Positions 32,903 to 43,539 of a DNA stretch of 64,000 nucleotides are shown piece by piece (the first letter of the stretch is position 1; every line of letters starts with the position of its first letter). Made by a program: the position numbers and the translations under genes. The notes under the pieces were generated by a model. The model was not told where the DNA came from, did not search any database, and was given only the letters and a program-made list of their open reading frames with translations. This DNA is from Prorocentrum cordatum. Lineage: Eukaryota; Sar; Dinophyceae; Prorocentrales; Prorocentraceae. The DNA lies in the NCBI GenBank assembly GCA_963575745.1, contig CAUYUJ010014542.1, forward strand, positions 1-64,000. Direction: 5' to 3'.

Positions 32903-33605
32903 GCGGTGTCCGCGGGGGTGTCCGGGGGCGTCTGGGAGTGTCCGGGAGGTGTCCGGGGTGTGTCCGGGGGATGTCCGGGGGGTGCCCGGATGCCTGTGTG
33001 TCCGGGCGTCTTGGTGTTCAGGGGTGTCCGGGTGTCCGGGTGTCCGGGTGTCCGGGTGTCCAGGCGTCCGGGTGTCCGGGTGTCCGGGTGTCCGGGTGTC
33101 CGGGTGTCCGGGTGCCCGGGTGCCCTGGGGGGCCTGAGCCCATGTCTGGGTGTCCGGGTGTCCGGGTGTCCGGGTGCCCGGGTGTCCAGGGGCGTCCGGG
33201 GGGTGTCCAGGGGTGTCCATGGGGGTGTCCCGGGGTCCGGGGGCGTCCGGGGGTGTCCGGGGGTGTCACGGGGGTGTCCGGGGGATGACGGGATGTCTGG
33301 ATGTCCGGGTGTCGGGGCGTCCGGGTGTCCGGGGGTATGTCGGGGGGTGTCCGGGCGTCTGGGCGTCCGGGTGTCCGGGTGTCCGGGTGTCTGGCCGGGT
33401 GTCCGGGTGGTGTCTGGCGTCTGGCAGGGCGTCCGGGTGTCCGGGTGGTGGCCGGGTGTCCAGTTGGTGGCCGGGTGTCCGGGTGGTGTCTGGGTGTCCG
33501 GGTGTCCGCGGTGTGTCCAGGCGTGGCGTCCGGGTGTTCGGGTGCGCGGGTGCCCAATGAAGGAACCCAGGCGTCCGGGTGTCCGGACTCCCATGGGAGT
33601 CCGGG
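32903..33605 (+). repeat. GTGTCCGG(G) minisatellite, array 2
   Basis: Same unit and orientation as array 1, with a few diverged units (GTGTCTGG, GTGTCCAG). Confidence 0.95.
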
Positions 33606-33649
33606 CGTCCGGGTGCTGCTCCTCCCATTTCTGCTCTTCCCTTTCCTCC

Positions 33650-34245
33650 GTTTTCTCGCCGTCTTCTTCCTCCTCCTCCTCCTCCTCCTCCTCTTCCTCC
33701 TCCTCCTCCTCTCCTCCTCCTCCTCCTCGCTATACTCTCCTCCTCCTCCTCCTCCTCCCCTCCTCCTCTCCTACTCTCCTCCTCCTCCTCCTCCCCGCTC
33801 CTCCTTTTCCTCCTCCTTTTCCTCCTCCTCCTCCTCAGCCTCGCTATACTCCTCCTCCCTCCTCCTCCTCCTCCTCCTCCCTCCTCCTCGCTCCTCCTCC
33901 TCCTCCTCCTCCTCCTCCTCCTCCTCCTCCTCCTCCTCCTCGCTCCTCCTCCTCCTCCCTCCTCGCTACTCCTTTTCCCTCCCTCTCTCCTCCTCTTCCT
34001 CCTCCTAGTCCTCCACCTCCTCCCCTCCTCCTCCTCCTCCTCCTCCTCCTCCTCCTCCCTTGTCCTCCTCTCCTCCTCCTCCTCTCCTCCTCCTCTCCTT
34101 CTCCTCCTCCTCCTCCCTCCTCCTCCTCCTCCTCCTCCTTGTCCTCCTCCTCCTCGCCTCCTCCTCCCTCCTCTCCCTCCGCCTCCTCCTCCTGCTCCTC
34201 CTCCTCCTCCTCCTCCTCCTCCTCCTCCTCCCTCCTCCTCCCCGT
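33650..34245. repeat. (CCT)n microsatellite, about 0.6 kb
   Basis: CCT trinucleotides with rare TTC or CGC interruptions. Poly-Pro, Ser or Leu frames are artefacts. From 34,246 to 34,620 I see no gene. Confidence 0.93.
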
Positions 34246-34624
34246 CTGGCCCTCGGCCCCCTTCTGAGCCGAGCGGGCGCGCGGGGGGCCGCGGCCTTTT
34301 GCCGACCTCTCCGAGGCCGCGGCCTGAGCTGCCTCGGAGAACTCCCCCGCGCGCGGCCCTGGCTGTGACCCGGGGTCGATGCTGCGTCGCGGGGCCCTCC
34401 TGGGCCGTCTTGGGAGCGGTTTGGGGCGTCTTGGGGGGCCGCCTGGGCCGTCTTGGATCACCAGGGGCGCGTCGCCGGGACGTCGTCGACGGAAGAGGGA
34501 CGGGGGGGTCGGAGAGAAGAGGGAGGAATAGACAGGAGGGAGAGGACGGGGTGGAGGCGGGAGGGCGAGATGGGGAAAGGGGGAGGAGGAGGAAAAATGC
34601 GGAGGTGGAGCAGGATGATAACAT

Positions 34625-34763
34625 CTATTTCATCATAGCTGCTTTCTTCATAGCGGGTTTCTTCATGGCGGGTTTCTCCTCGCTCGGCCTCCCCGGACTG
34701 CTCCTCAGACAACGCTTGCCCTTGTTGTTCAACCGGCGCTTGACGATGGAGCAAGGCAGGTGG
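34625..34763 (-). pseudogene. Orphan C-terminal fragment, Lys/Ala/Met-rich
   Basis: On the - strand CSIVKRRLNNKGKRCLRSS leads into EEKPAMKKPAMKKAAMMK and a TAG at 34,625. KPAMKK-type tails occur in transposon-associated proteins that I associate with dinoflagellates. No upstream coding sequence is evident, so this looks like a detached terminal exon. Confidence 0.42.
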
Positions 34764-34899
34764 GGCGAGTGGGGCGAGCGGCACGGGCGGCGGAGAAGGC
34801 ATTGGAGCCCTCTTGGGCCATCTTGGGGCCCTGTGGGCCCCTACAGGGCCCTAGAGGGGCCCAAGAACGTCCCCAGGGAGCCCAAAGACGCGACACTCA

Positions 34900-35420
34900 G
34901 GGTTAAAATGGTTCGGGAGTTTTGCCGGTCACGTTAGCGTATCGTGACCGGCAAAATTCCCGAAAGGGGCCACGCAGAAATGCGAGCCCCAGGGGGGCTC
35001 CAACAGGGACTCGGGCCCTTCTCGGGGCCCTCTGCAGGCCGACAGAGCTCCAAGAGAGCCCCAAGAGTGGCCCAAGAGAGCCCCAACGAAACCTACCTCA
35101 ATGGGGTGCGAGGTAGGCTCCGCCAGTGCCGTCTTGGAGGGGGCCCTAGAGGGCTCCAGGAGGGCCCGAGAGGGGCCCAAGAGCGTCCGCAGGGAGCCCA
35201 ACGACGCGATTTCGGGATTCAAATTGTTCGGGGATTTCGCCGGTCACGTTAGCATATCGTGACCGGCAAAATGCCCGAAAGGGGCCACGCAGAAATGCGG
35301 ACCCCAGGGGGCTTCCAGGGGCGCTCGTGGGAGCTCGAAGATTCGTTAGGGTCCCCCTGGAGCCACCTCGGGCCTCCTCGAAACACCCTGGAGCCGGCAT
35401 CTCTGCGTGGCCCCTTTCGG
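34900..35420. repeat. MITE-like repeat: two direct copies with long palindromes
   Basis: Two copies about 313 bases apart each contain a long inverted repeat centred on TTAGC(G/A)TAT: CGGTCACG/CGTGACCG flanked by TTTTGC/GCAAAA and TTCGGGA/TCCCGAA (34,912-34,965 and 35,222-35,279). Each is followed by GAAAGGGGCCACGCAGAAATG. An inverted copy of the latter (TCTGCGTGGCCCCTTTC) closes the block at about 35,400-35,418. Confidence 0.8.
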
Positions 35421-35429
35421 AGATTTAGC

Positions 35430-35800
35430 TGCTCGCCACGACCTCCAAATCGAGGCTGGAGGTCGCGGCGAGCAGGAGCGCCCAGGAACCCCACAAGAAG
35501 GCTGAAAAAAAACGCCTCAGGCGCTCCAGGAGGACCTGGAGACGCCGCGACTTCCAGGTCGAGGCTGGAGGTCGTGGCGAGCAGGAAACCAGGACTCCCA
35601 TCAGAAGGCTCAAGAAGGCTGCCTCAGGCGCTCCAGGAGGACCTGGACCTCCAGATCGAGGCTGGAGGTCGCGGCGAGCTGGATTGCCCAGGAGTTCCAG
35701 AAGAAGGCTCAACAAAAAGCCTCAGGCGCTCCAGGAGGTCTTGGAAACGCCACGACCTCCAGATCGAGGCTGGAGGCCGCGGCGAGCAGGAGCGCCGAGA
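35430..35800. repeat. ~100-110-bp tandem repeat, about 3.5 units
   Basis: GAGGCTGGAGGTCG recurs at about 35,452, 35,561, 35,658 and 35,766, with GCCTCAGGCGCTCCAGGAGG between copies. The region from 35,800 to 36,105 holds no gene. Confidence 0.85.
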
Positions 35801-36104
35801 GAGAGGGGGGGCCTAAACAAGAGGAGGGGATTTTCACACCGGCATCGGAACGCGCAGACGCTGGCCCGCGCGCCAAAGTTGAGGGCGACGCGGAGCAAAC
35901 AAGGCAACCAACATCCGCGATGCACACGGCCTCCGCACGCGGCGGCAATGCGGCTATGCGGCGGTCAGCTGGCAGGGCACTCTTCGAGCGACGCCTGGCC
36001 GCTGACAAAGTGAGTCTAACATCCGCTCAACACGACGGGCCCGCGGAAAACGAGGGCGGCTGCGCCGGACATGCGAAGAAAAACGCCCGATCTGCAAGGC
36101 GATG

Positions 36105-39073
36105 TCACCCTGGCGCGCGCGGTGGCGGCCGCCGAACGACGACGCCAGGTCGCTTGCAGAGCTCGTCCAACCGACTCGGCACAGCCTCGCCGCGCAGACG
36201 CGGCCACCCGCAATTCTGCCTCAGCGGGGTCGCGTAGAGGGCCTCGCCCAGCGCCTCCCACGTGAGACACAACGGTCTCACGTCAAAGATGGCGCCCGCG
36301 CGCACGATGTCAAAAGAACGCGCGGGCCCCAGGAACTCCGCGAGTGGGCCGCGCAGATGCTCGGGCAACTCCTCGAGCAAGCGCTTGGCGTCGTCGGAAT
36401 TCACGTCGCGCTGCGCAGGGCCCGCGCACACAGCCACGCCCGCCACGAACGCGCTGCCAAACACAACGCGGGCACCAACGCAAGCGAGATCCAGCTGGTT
36501 GGTTGAATGCGCGCGATACGTCTGACATTCAAACAACTTCTCGCCAGACGCTGCGGCGTCTGCCCAGAATTGCTTCAGCTTGCGGCGAACTACGGGCACG
36601 GTTGGCGCCAGAAGTTCGCCGCCGCCTGGCACCGTGGCCACGGGGGGGTCCAGCGGGGGCCCCGGCGCTGCGGGCGCCGCGCGCGCGGCGCGCCGCTTGG
36701 CGCGAGCCTGAACGCGCGCCGCAGTCTGCGCCTTCAGCCCATTGTGGACGTCGACGCATTCAGAAACCATGAACAGGCACGCCCACCGGCCCATGTGGTG
36801 GATGGCATGGGACAACGGAGACAAATCGGTTGCACAAATCGGCGTGGGGAAAGTGCCCAACGCCGCCTTGTTCGCGGGAGCGTCTGGAAAGCAAAGCTCC
36901 CGGCAAGTCGAGTCAACGTGGCCCCTGCTATATGGGGGCCGATCGACTATGTACCTGAACTGGTCGAGACGAGCTGCCAAAGTGACTGGGGCCGCCTCCG
37001 CGGACCGGCACCGGGCAAACACCTGGACGTGGCAGGCGTCGCCATGAACCAGCATGCTCAGCTCGGGGGCCGCATGGGCCATCTCGGCGAGGAAGCAGTA
37101 CCGCTGCGAGAGCGTCTCCGCCGTGATGACTTCCTGAAATCCACCCGCGATCCCGCTCTCGCTCGCGGCCGTCAGAAACCCAGCGGAGCGAGAAGCAGTG
37201 CGCACGGCAGATATGGATTCTTTGTGGGTTTTGCACGTGCGTTTATCCCTGGTCGCGCTAGACGCCCAGTCGCCCAATATGAAACGGGGCGCTCGCCGCT
37301 CCTGGCCCCGTCGCCCCATCCGCGCCCGCTTGCGCTCCTGCACGACGGGCTCGGCGATGCGTGCGAAATAAGCCTGCACCGCCTCGCCCGCCACAGAGCA
37401 GGCAGGCTGCCACCCTGCGTTCCCTACCAAGCGAACCTCGACCTCGAGGGAAGCGCTGATGGAAAGGGGGGCGCGGACGCGATGCTCCTCGATCTCCTCG
37501 GGGAGGGTCTCGCGCGCGATCAACTCTTGGTGGCGGCGGCAAAGCACGAGACCCCCGCGCAAAGGAGTCTCGGAACAACCCCGGACGAGATGCATGTCCA
37601 ACATTTTGGAATACACAACCTCTGCGCAAGGAGTGCGGCACGTACGCCTGCAGAGCTTCGCGTTGCCGTCCATGGCGCACGCGTCCAGGCGGTCTCCGCT
37701 GGAACGCCACGCGCGCAGACGGCGCTCTGCCATCAGCGGGAGGTACCAATCGGCGTTGTCCCGCAGGAGATCCCAGGGGGGAGCGAGAGTTGGGGCCCGC
37801 TGCCTCCCATGACAGAGTGGCTCCACAGGCGACCAAAACCAAACAACTAATATTTGCAATCCGGTTTCCAGCCCCCAAGTTCTGAGGACATTAATAACGG
37901 CGGCCCGCCACTTGGGATTGGCAATTTTCAAATGGATGGGGCAGACGAAGGGGCGAGCAACCTCCAAGGTCGCGCGAGCGTTCCCTGCCCAAGGTCCTCC
38001 AAGGAAAGCTGCAGCAAAGAACCGGCCAACGCCGCCTGCCGACCAGGCACCTCCGAGGCCCGCAACCACAGCTGGCGGCGGACTCACGCTGACTCCAACT
38101 CCCTCTCCAAACGCTCGGCAGCAATGTCGGGCTCCAAGGCGCGTGCGATGGTGGCCTCGCCTTGAAAAGAAGCGCGGTGCGAGTACAAACGGTGCGCCCA
38201 CCGCTGCGCCCAAGACTCATAAACGCCGAACGATTCGTTCACCAGGAAGAAAGGAGCATGGGGTGCGTCTGCGTCGATGGCCTTGTCAGAGGCGCCGTGC
38301 ACGCTAGCATTGGGGGTCCCGATGTAGCCGCACCAGTACTTGCGAATATCGTCTTTCTCGCTGCACCGCGCGCAAATCTTCGCGTAGCGGTGCCTTTTGA
38401 TGCACTCAGGCTCGGCCATGATGAGGCATCTCACGGGGTTCCGTTGTTGCCAAGCAGTCAGCGGCCCCGAGCACCGCGGGCAGGATGAGCGGTACGAGCT
38501 TAATTCAGGCAGCAGCGGGGCGGACCCACCAAGAGCGGCCGCGGCAGACACTGACGATTCTGCGGTGCGTTCGCGTTGCGGCGCCAATGGTCTGGAGGCT
38601 GGCTGCGGCTGCTTTGGCGCAGGCTGCCCCGACGCTTTTGCCAGGGCAAGCCCCTGATCCCTGGCAGGCGCTGTTGGCGGGACAGCCTCTGGTGATGTCC
38701 CCCAAAGCGGCCGCACAGGTATCCATGAACGAACCTCAGCTGGAGCTGGCTGGTTTCTCTCATCGGTCCACAACGGATGCACCGCTTGCCAAGAAACCGC
38801 CTGGGACATCTGGACAAACGCAAGTCAAGCCTACTGTGGCCCAGGGCGCGCCCCGAACTCCAGTTCGTGCTGCTCAAGCACCACCGCCACTGGCACCCCT
38901 AGCGCCAGGAGGTTGAGCAAGCGCGCCGTCTCTGCCGCAGGTATTGGCAAAGTATGCCCCTGGTCTGGTGGGATCGGGCCCCCTAACTGAGGACGAAGAA
39001 GAGTGGTCGCGCTGGTAGCCAACCGTTTGAGTAATCGGTTTACCCTGGAGTCGTGTGAACGAAGTCGCTTCAT
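36105..39073 (-). CDS. KDZ-like transposase, probably three exons
   Basis: ATG at 39,073 (MKRLRSHDSRVNRLLKRL). Exon 2, about 38,805 to 38,088, has SCPRCSGPLTAWQQRNPVRC, CARCSEKDDIRKYWCGY and RASFQGEATIARAL, ending at a GTGAGT donor. The third part, from about 37,985 or from within 37,900-37,800, reads NADWYLPLMAERRLRAWRSS, CAMDGNAKLCRRTC, RGGLVLCRRHQEL, AGFLTAASESGIAGG, LVHGDACHVQVFA, YIVDRPPYSRGHVDSTCREL and NKAALGTFPTPICATDLSPL. The DGN, D.ACH, DR...GHVD..C and later Glu/Asp-bearing blocks fit the Kyakuja-Dileera-Zisupton (KDZ) transposase pattern, and Cys pairs could bind zinc. Exon joins do not all match in phase by eye, so either a donor is misplaced or the copy is damaged. Confidence 0.55.
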
Positions 39074-39169
39074 ATTCGCAGCAACCTTGAACCTGAACGA
39101 AGCAACAATAAAGAAAACTAGCAGACCACCTACTCCAGCTCAAGTTCTGAATCGCTCGCGCTCATCTTG

Positions 39170-39790
39170 CCCCTCATGCTGCTGCTCCTCCTCCTCGTTA
39201 TCATCATCCTTCCTTTCATCCTCCTCCCACCTGGTCGATATCCTCCTCCTCCTCCTCCTCCTCCTCCTCAGACTCCTCCTCTGCCCCCCTCCATCCTCTT
39301 CCTCGTCATCCTCATCCTGTTCCTCCTCAGTCCCCCTCCCCCCTCAGCCCTCCACCTCTTCACTTCTCTCTCCTCCTGCTCCTCCTCCTCCTTTTCCTCC
39401 TCCTCCTCCTCCTCCTCCTCCTACGCCTCCTCCTCCTCCTAATCCCTCCCCTCACGTTTGTCAACCCTTTAAAAATGTTGCACACTTCGAGCTTTCGGAT
39501 GATACGCTGCAAAGAACGTCAAGCGACCCGCCCGGCCCGGCCGAAAGAGGAGCAGCTATTTACTAGAAGAGGATGAATGAGGAGGAGAAGGAGAAAGATG
39601 ATGCGGAGAAGGGAACAAATAGAAGGAGGTTGAGCAGAACGTCAGGGCTAGCGGACAGCTATTTTGGAGGCGCAGGCAAATGGCTGGATAATTCCAAAGG
39701 ATGACACGGAGGGGGGCAGGAGGAGAGGATGAGGCGGACGCAGAGAGGAGGAGGAGGAGGAGGAGGAGGAGGAGGAGGCGGAGGAACATA
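39170..39790. repeat. CCT and GGA tracts with a short unique stretch
   Basis: CCT-rich at 39,180-39,440, GA/GGA-rich at 39,560-39,790. The intervening 100 bases and 39,800-40,085 hold no gene I recognise. Confidence 0.75.
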
Positions 39791-40089
39791 CGACGAGGGG
39801 ACTAGAGGGAGGATATCGGAGGTGAGGGGGTGAGATCGAAGTGGAACGGAGAGCCCCCCCTACCGGAAATCGGTTTCGGTTTCGTGTTCGTGCGTGCCGT
39901 GCGTGCGGGCGAAGCGAAACTGCGTGGGCGGGCGAGAAGAAAATATCCTCCGGCCGCGGCCGGAGCAAATGTTTCCAGACCGACGCCCGGTGACGCGCGG
40001 TGCCCCGCCGGTGTCCCGTGTCCCTTCGGTGGCCCGTCGTGAAATCGATAGTGCAAATCGAAATGCAAATCGACATGCAAATCTAACAT

Positions 40090-40340
40090 GCTAATCGATT
40101 GAGAGCGATAACGAGAGGGATAGTGAGATCGAGTGTGAGATCGATTGTGAGACCGATGGTGATATCGACAATGAGATTGATCGGGTGAGATCGAACGTGA
40201 AATCGATAGTGAGACCGATAGTGAGACCGTGAGATTGATTGCGAGATCGATTGTGAGATCGATAGTGAAGTCGATAGTGTCACCGAATGGGAGATCGATT
40301 GTGGGATCGATTGTGACATCGATGTCACAATCGATTGTGA
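40090..40340. repeat. 12-bp GATCGA(T/N)AGTGA-type minisatellite with a 30-nt palindrome
   Basis: Degenerate units of GTGAGATCGATA/T repeat about 20 times. 40,306-40,335 is a perfect palindrome with 15-base arms centred on CATCGATG, joining two units in opposite orientation. Confidence 0.88.
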
Positions 40341-41050
40341 TATCGGGTGTCCAGGTGTCCGGGTGTCTGGGTGTCCGGGTGTCCGGGTGCCCTGGTGCCG
40401 GTGTGTCCGGGTGTCCGGGGGTGTCCGGGAGTATTCGGGGGTGTCCGGGGGTGTCCGGGGGTGTCCGGGGGTGTCCAGGAGTGTCCGGGGGTGTCATGCG
40501 GTGTCCGGGAGTGTCTGGGGGTGTCTGGGGGTGGGGGTGTCCGGGGGTGTCCGGGGGGTGTCCGGGAATGTCCGGGGGTGTCCGGGGGTGTCCGGGGGTG
40601 TTGTCGCGGGGTGTCCGGGGGTGTCCAGAGGGGGGTGTCTGGGGGGTGTCCGGGGTTGTCTGGGGGGTGTCCGGGGGGTGTCCGGGCGTGTGTGTACGTG
40701 TGCCCGTGTGTCCGTGTGTCCTTGTGTCCGTGTGTCCGCGTGTCTGTGTGTCTGGGTGTCCGGGTATCCGCGGAGGTTTCCGGCTGTCGGAGTGTCGGGG
40801 TGTCCAGGCCGGGGCCCGGGTGTTGAATTCGTCCGGCCGACCCGGGTGTCCAGGAATGTCCGCGTGTGTCCGGGGGGTGTCCGGGGGGTGTCCGGGGGGT
40901 GTCCGGGGGGTGTCCGGGTGTCCGGGTGTCGGGGTGTCCGGGTGTCTGGATGTCCGGGTGTCTGGGTGTCTGGGCGTCCGGGCGTCCGGACGTCCGGGGG
41001 CGTCCGGGACTGTCCGGGTGTCTGGGTGTCCGGGTGTCCGGGTGTCCGAG
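40341..41050 (+). repeat. GTGTCCGG(G) minisatellite, array 3
   Basis: Same unit and orientation as arrays 1 and 2. A non-repeat insert around 40,775-40,855 includes CCGGGGCCCGGG. Confidence 0.95.
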
Positions 41051-41109
41051 AGAGCGTGATCCACCGCCGCTTTACTGTGGAAAATTGCAAACCTTTTCCT
41101 CTGGAGCCC

Positions 41110-42145
41110 GGGAATCGCCCCCCCCCCCCCCCCCCCTCCGAAAATCTCCCCCCCTCCCCCTGCTGGACCCCCCCCCCCTCCCCGGCAAAGTCCCCCCCTC
41201 CCCTAACCCCTCCCCCTCCCTCTCCCCCTCGAAAACGGGAGGGGGTCACTACCGGTTCGAACCCCCCCCCCCCTCCGGATCCGGAAAACCGAGGGGGGTC
41301 ACTACCGGTTCGAACCCCCCCCCCCTCGAAAACCGGAGGGGGATCACTCTCGGTTCGAACCCCTCCCCACCCCCTCCCACTCACCGCCAGCAAACGACTC
41401 CCGGTCCCTACCACCGTCCGCATCACATCCCCCACTGTTGTTCCCAGCACCACTGTCCTCACCACCGCTGTCCCCACTGTGTCCCCACCAGTGCCCCCAC
41501 CACTGTCGCACTGTCCCCACTGTCCCCACCACTGTTCCCACCACGGTTCCACTCTCCCCACTGTCTCCACGGCCCCAACCACTGCCCGACTATCCCCACT
41601 GTCCCCACTGTCCCACTGACTCCGCCGCTGTCCCACTGAGCTGTCCCACTGTTCCCACCACTGTCCCCACTGTCCCCACCACTGTCCCCACTGTACCTCT
41701 GTCCCATTGTCCCACCGCCGTCCTCGCCACCGCCTTCACCACTGTCCCCACCACCATTGTACCCTCCACTGTCCCACTGTTTCCACCTCATTCCCATTGT
41801 GCCCACACCACTGTCCCCACCACCACCGTCCCCACCACTGTCCACTGTCCCCCCTGTTCCCACCAATGTCCCCACCACTGTCCCCACCACTACCGGCCCT
41901 CTACTGTCCCACTGTCCCACTGTCCCCACCACTGCCCCGCTGTCCCCTCACCACTGTCCCCACCAACACCGTCCCCACCACTGTCCGCACCCCCACTCGG
42001 TTTTCGAGGCGGGGGGGGTTTCGAACCGGTAGTGACCCCCCCCCCCTTTTCATGATGAACGGGGAGGGGGGGTTCGAACCGGTATACCTATAGGGGGGGG
42101 GGGAGGGGTTCGATTAACCGGTAGTGACCCCCCCGGTTTTCCGCC
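41110..42145. repeat. CCACTGTCCC minisatellite flanked by inverted GGTTCGAACC units
   Basis: The centre (about 41,430-41,990) is a CCACTGTCCC/CCCCACTGT minisatellite. On the left, three units (about 41,235, 41,290, 41,335) read AAAACCGG..GGGGTCACTACCGG followed by TTCGAACCCC. On the right, three units (42,015-42,140) are the reverse complement, GGTTCGAACCGGTAGTGACC. No coding content. Confidence 0.82.
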
Positions 42146-42165
42146 AGCAGCGGTAAAACACGGTC

Positions 42166-42420
42166 TTTCGGGTGTCCGGGTGTCCGGGTGTCCGGGTGTC
42201 CGGGGGTGTCCGGGGGGTGTCCGGGTGTCCGGGAGTGTCCGGGGGTGTCTGCGGGTGTCCGGGGGGTGCCCGGGTGCCCGGGTGCCCGGGTGTCCGGGTG
42301 TCCGGGTGTCTGGGTGTCCGGGAGTGTCCGGGAGTGTCCGGGGGGTGTCCGGGGGGTGTCCGGGCCCGGGGGTGTCGGGGAGGTGTCCCGGTGTCCGGGT
42401 GTCCGGGTGTCCGGGCCGGG
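42166..42420 (+). repeat. GTGTCCGG(G) minisatellite, array 4
   Basis: Short array in the same orientation, ending about 60 bases before the DIRS-element repeat A. Confidence 0.95.
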
Positions 42421-42477
42421 GCCCGGGGACGAAATAGTCTGATTATGCTCAGGGTGGGCAGGGCGGGCGGGAGGGCG

Positions 42478-42547
42478 CCTTGAGACACAGCGGCTGAGGC
42501 GGCCCAACCCATTGCTGCTCCGCACAACACGTTAGGAAAACTACAAT
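42478..42547 (-). repeat. DIRS repeat A, second copy
   Basis: Aligns over about 70 bases with 48,522-48,590, sharing CGGCTGAGGC, GCCCAACCC, CTCCGCA and AACTACAAT. Confidence 0.82.
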
Positions 42548-42548
42548 T

Positions 42549-42694
42549 GATCCAGCTTCCGTTCGGGGGCCAGACGACGATGCAAGCACTTTGTACACTG
42601 CAGCGTCGCCGCGGACCTGCGCGAGCGGGGAGGGGCCCAGCCTGAACAGTCGGGACCCAACCAACACACGTGTGGCTACGGCCACACTCGCTGC
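42549..42694 (-). repeat. DIRS repeat B
   Basis: Directly follows repeat A across the CTACAAT junction and matches 18,826-18,972. Confidence 0.8.
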
Positions 42695-42780
42695 AAAACA
42701 TGCACTGTGCACGCGACTACGCCAAACTTGCGCAGGTGCCAACTGGCACGCCGCGCCCGCGTAAGATACTTGGGAACCTA

Positions 42781-43432
42781 TCAAATTTCAAAACGGTCCG
42801 CGACCTTAGTCCAGAGCGCCCCGTCTTGTCGTTGTCCTACCAGCTGCTGGACAAGTTGGCCAGAACGAACACGCACTCTGCGACTGCCGAGACACCTGCG
42901 AGAAGACAGCCCCGAGAGGTCCACGAAGAAAGAAACAAACGTAGTCGCTTTCTTCAAAGGCCCTGACCACGTGCAGAAATCTGCACACACGATGCTCACA
43001 TGCTTGCGTTCCGTCAAAGGTACGATCGAATTGCATAACCAAAGGCGAGAAGTGCGAGGATTCTCAAGACTCCAAGGGGCCCGCCTGAGGATCGCTTCAC
43101 GGAACAGGCGGCACGCGAAGCGAGTTATATCATTGGCCAGCGCCACTTTGCGCCGCAACGCGGGCGACAGCCCAGGCAGGCCCCGCGGGGAAGAATTGCT
43201 TCTGAGCGGCGGCGGGCCTCCTCCGCGGTCACGGGCGCGGGGGAAGGTCTGGCGCGGCAGAGCAACATGGAAGCCCGCCACCGGGCCCCCCGACTGCCAG
43301 CCCATCAGCATACTCTGATTCTTCGCCAGCGTCAGGTCATACGCAGGGCCGAAGGCGACGCCCCACAAGAGCACCTGCATCTTCTCATGAGCGACTGCGT
43401 GCCCGAGGCCCCCTGTTCCCGAGGAGATCTCA
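42781..43432 (-). pseudogene. Methyltransferase-like domain of the DIRS element
   Basis: EISSGTGGLGHAV (glycine-rich, about 43,430) is followed by WGVAFGPAYDL, ALPRQTFPRARDRGGGPPPL, FACRLFREAILRRAPWSLEN with PRTSRLW, and ADFCTWSGPLKKATTF. This order resembles a Rossmann-type methyltransferase with a GxGG cofactor loop, a PxQ block and an ENP block as in cytosine-C5 enzymes. If so, the catalytic Cys of PCQ is Arg here (PRQ). The ENP..W..DFC..G..KK.T run parallels EQP..W..DQC..G..KKPT in the copia element. Function is inference; this copy is likely inactive. Confidence 0.5.
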
Positions 43433-43539
43433 CTGAGCGCCAGCGCGCCCAGGGGCGCGCGAAGGGCTGGCCTCGCCCGGCCGCCGCGTCGCCGAGCGAG
43501 TCGGCGCAGCGCAGCGCGCGGGCCCGCAGCGGCGGCGCC

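Noticed and set aside
32798-34937. Frames of VSGCPGVR-type repeats and poly-Pro/Ser
   Set aside because: All three frames of the GTGTCCGG minisatellite and CCT tract stay open because the units lack stops; not evidence of a protein.
41235-42140. tRNA gene suggested by GGTTCGAACC
   Set aside because: No A box, acceptor stem or anticodon arm at suitable distance; the motif is part of a repeated unit.
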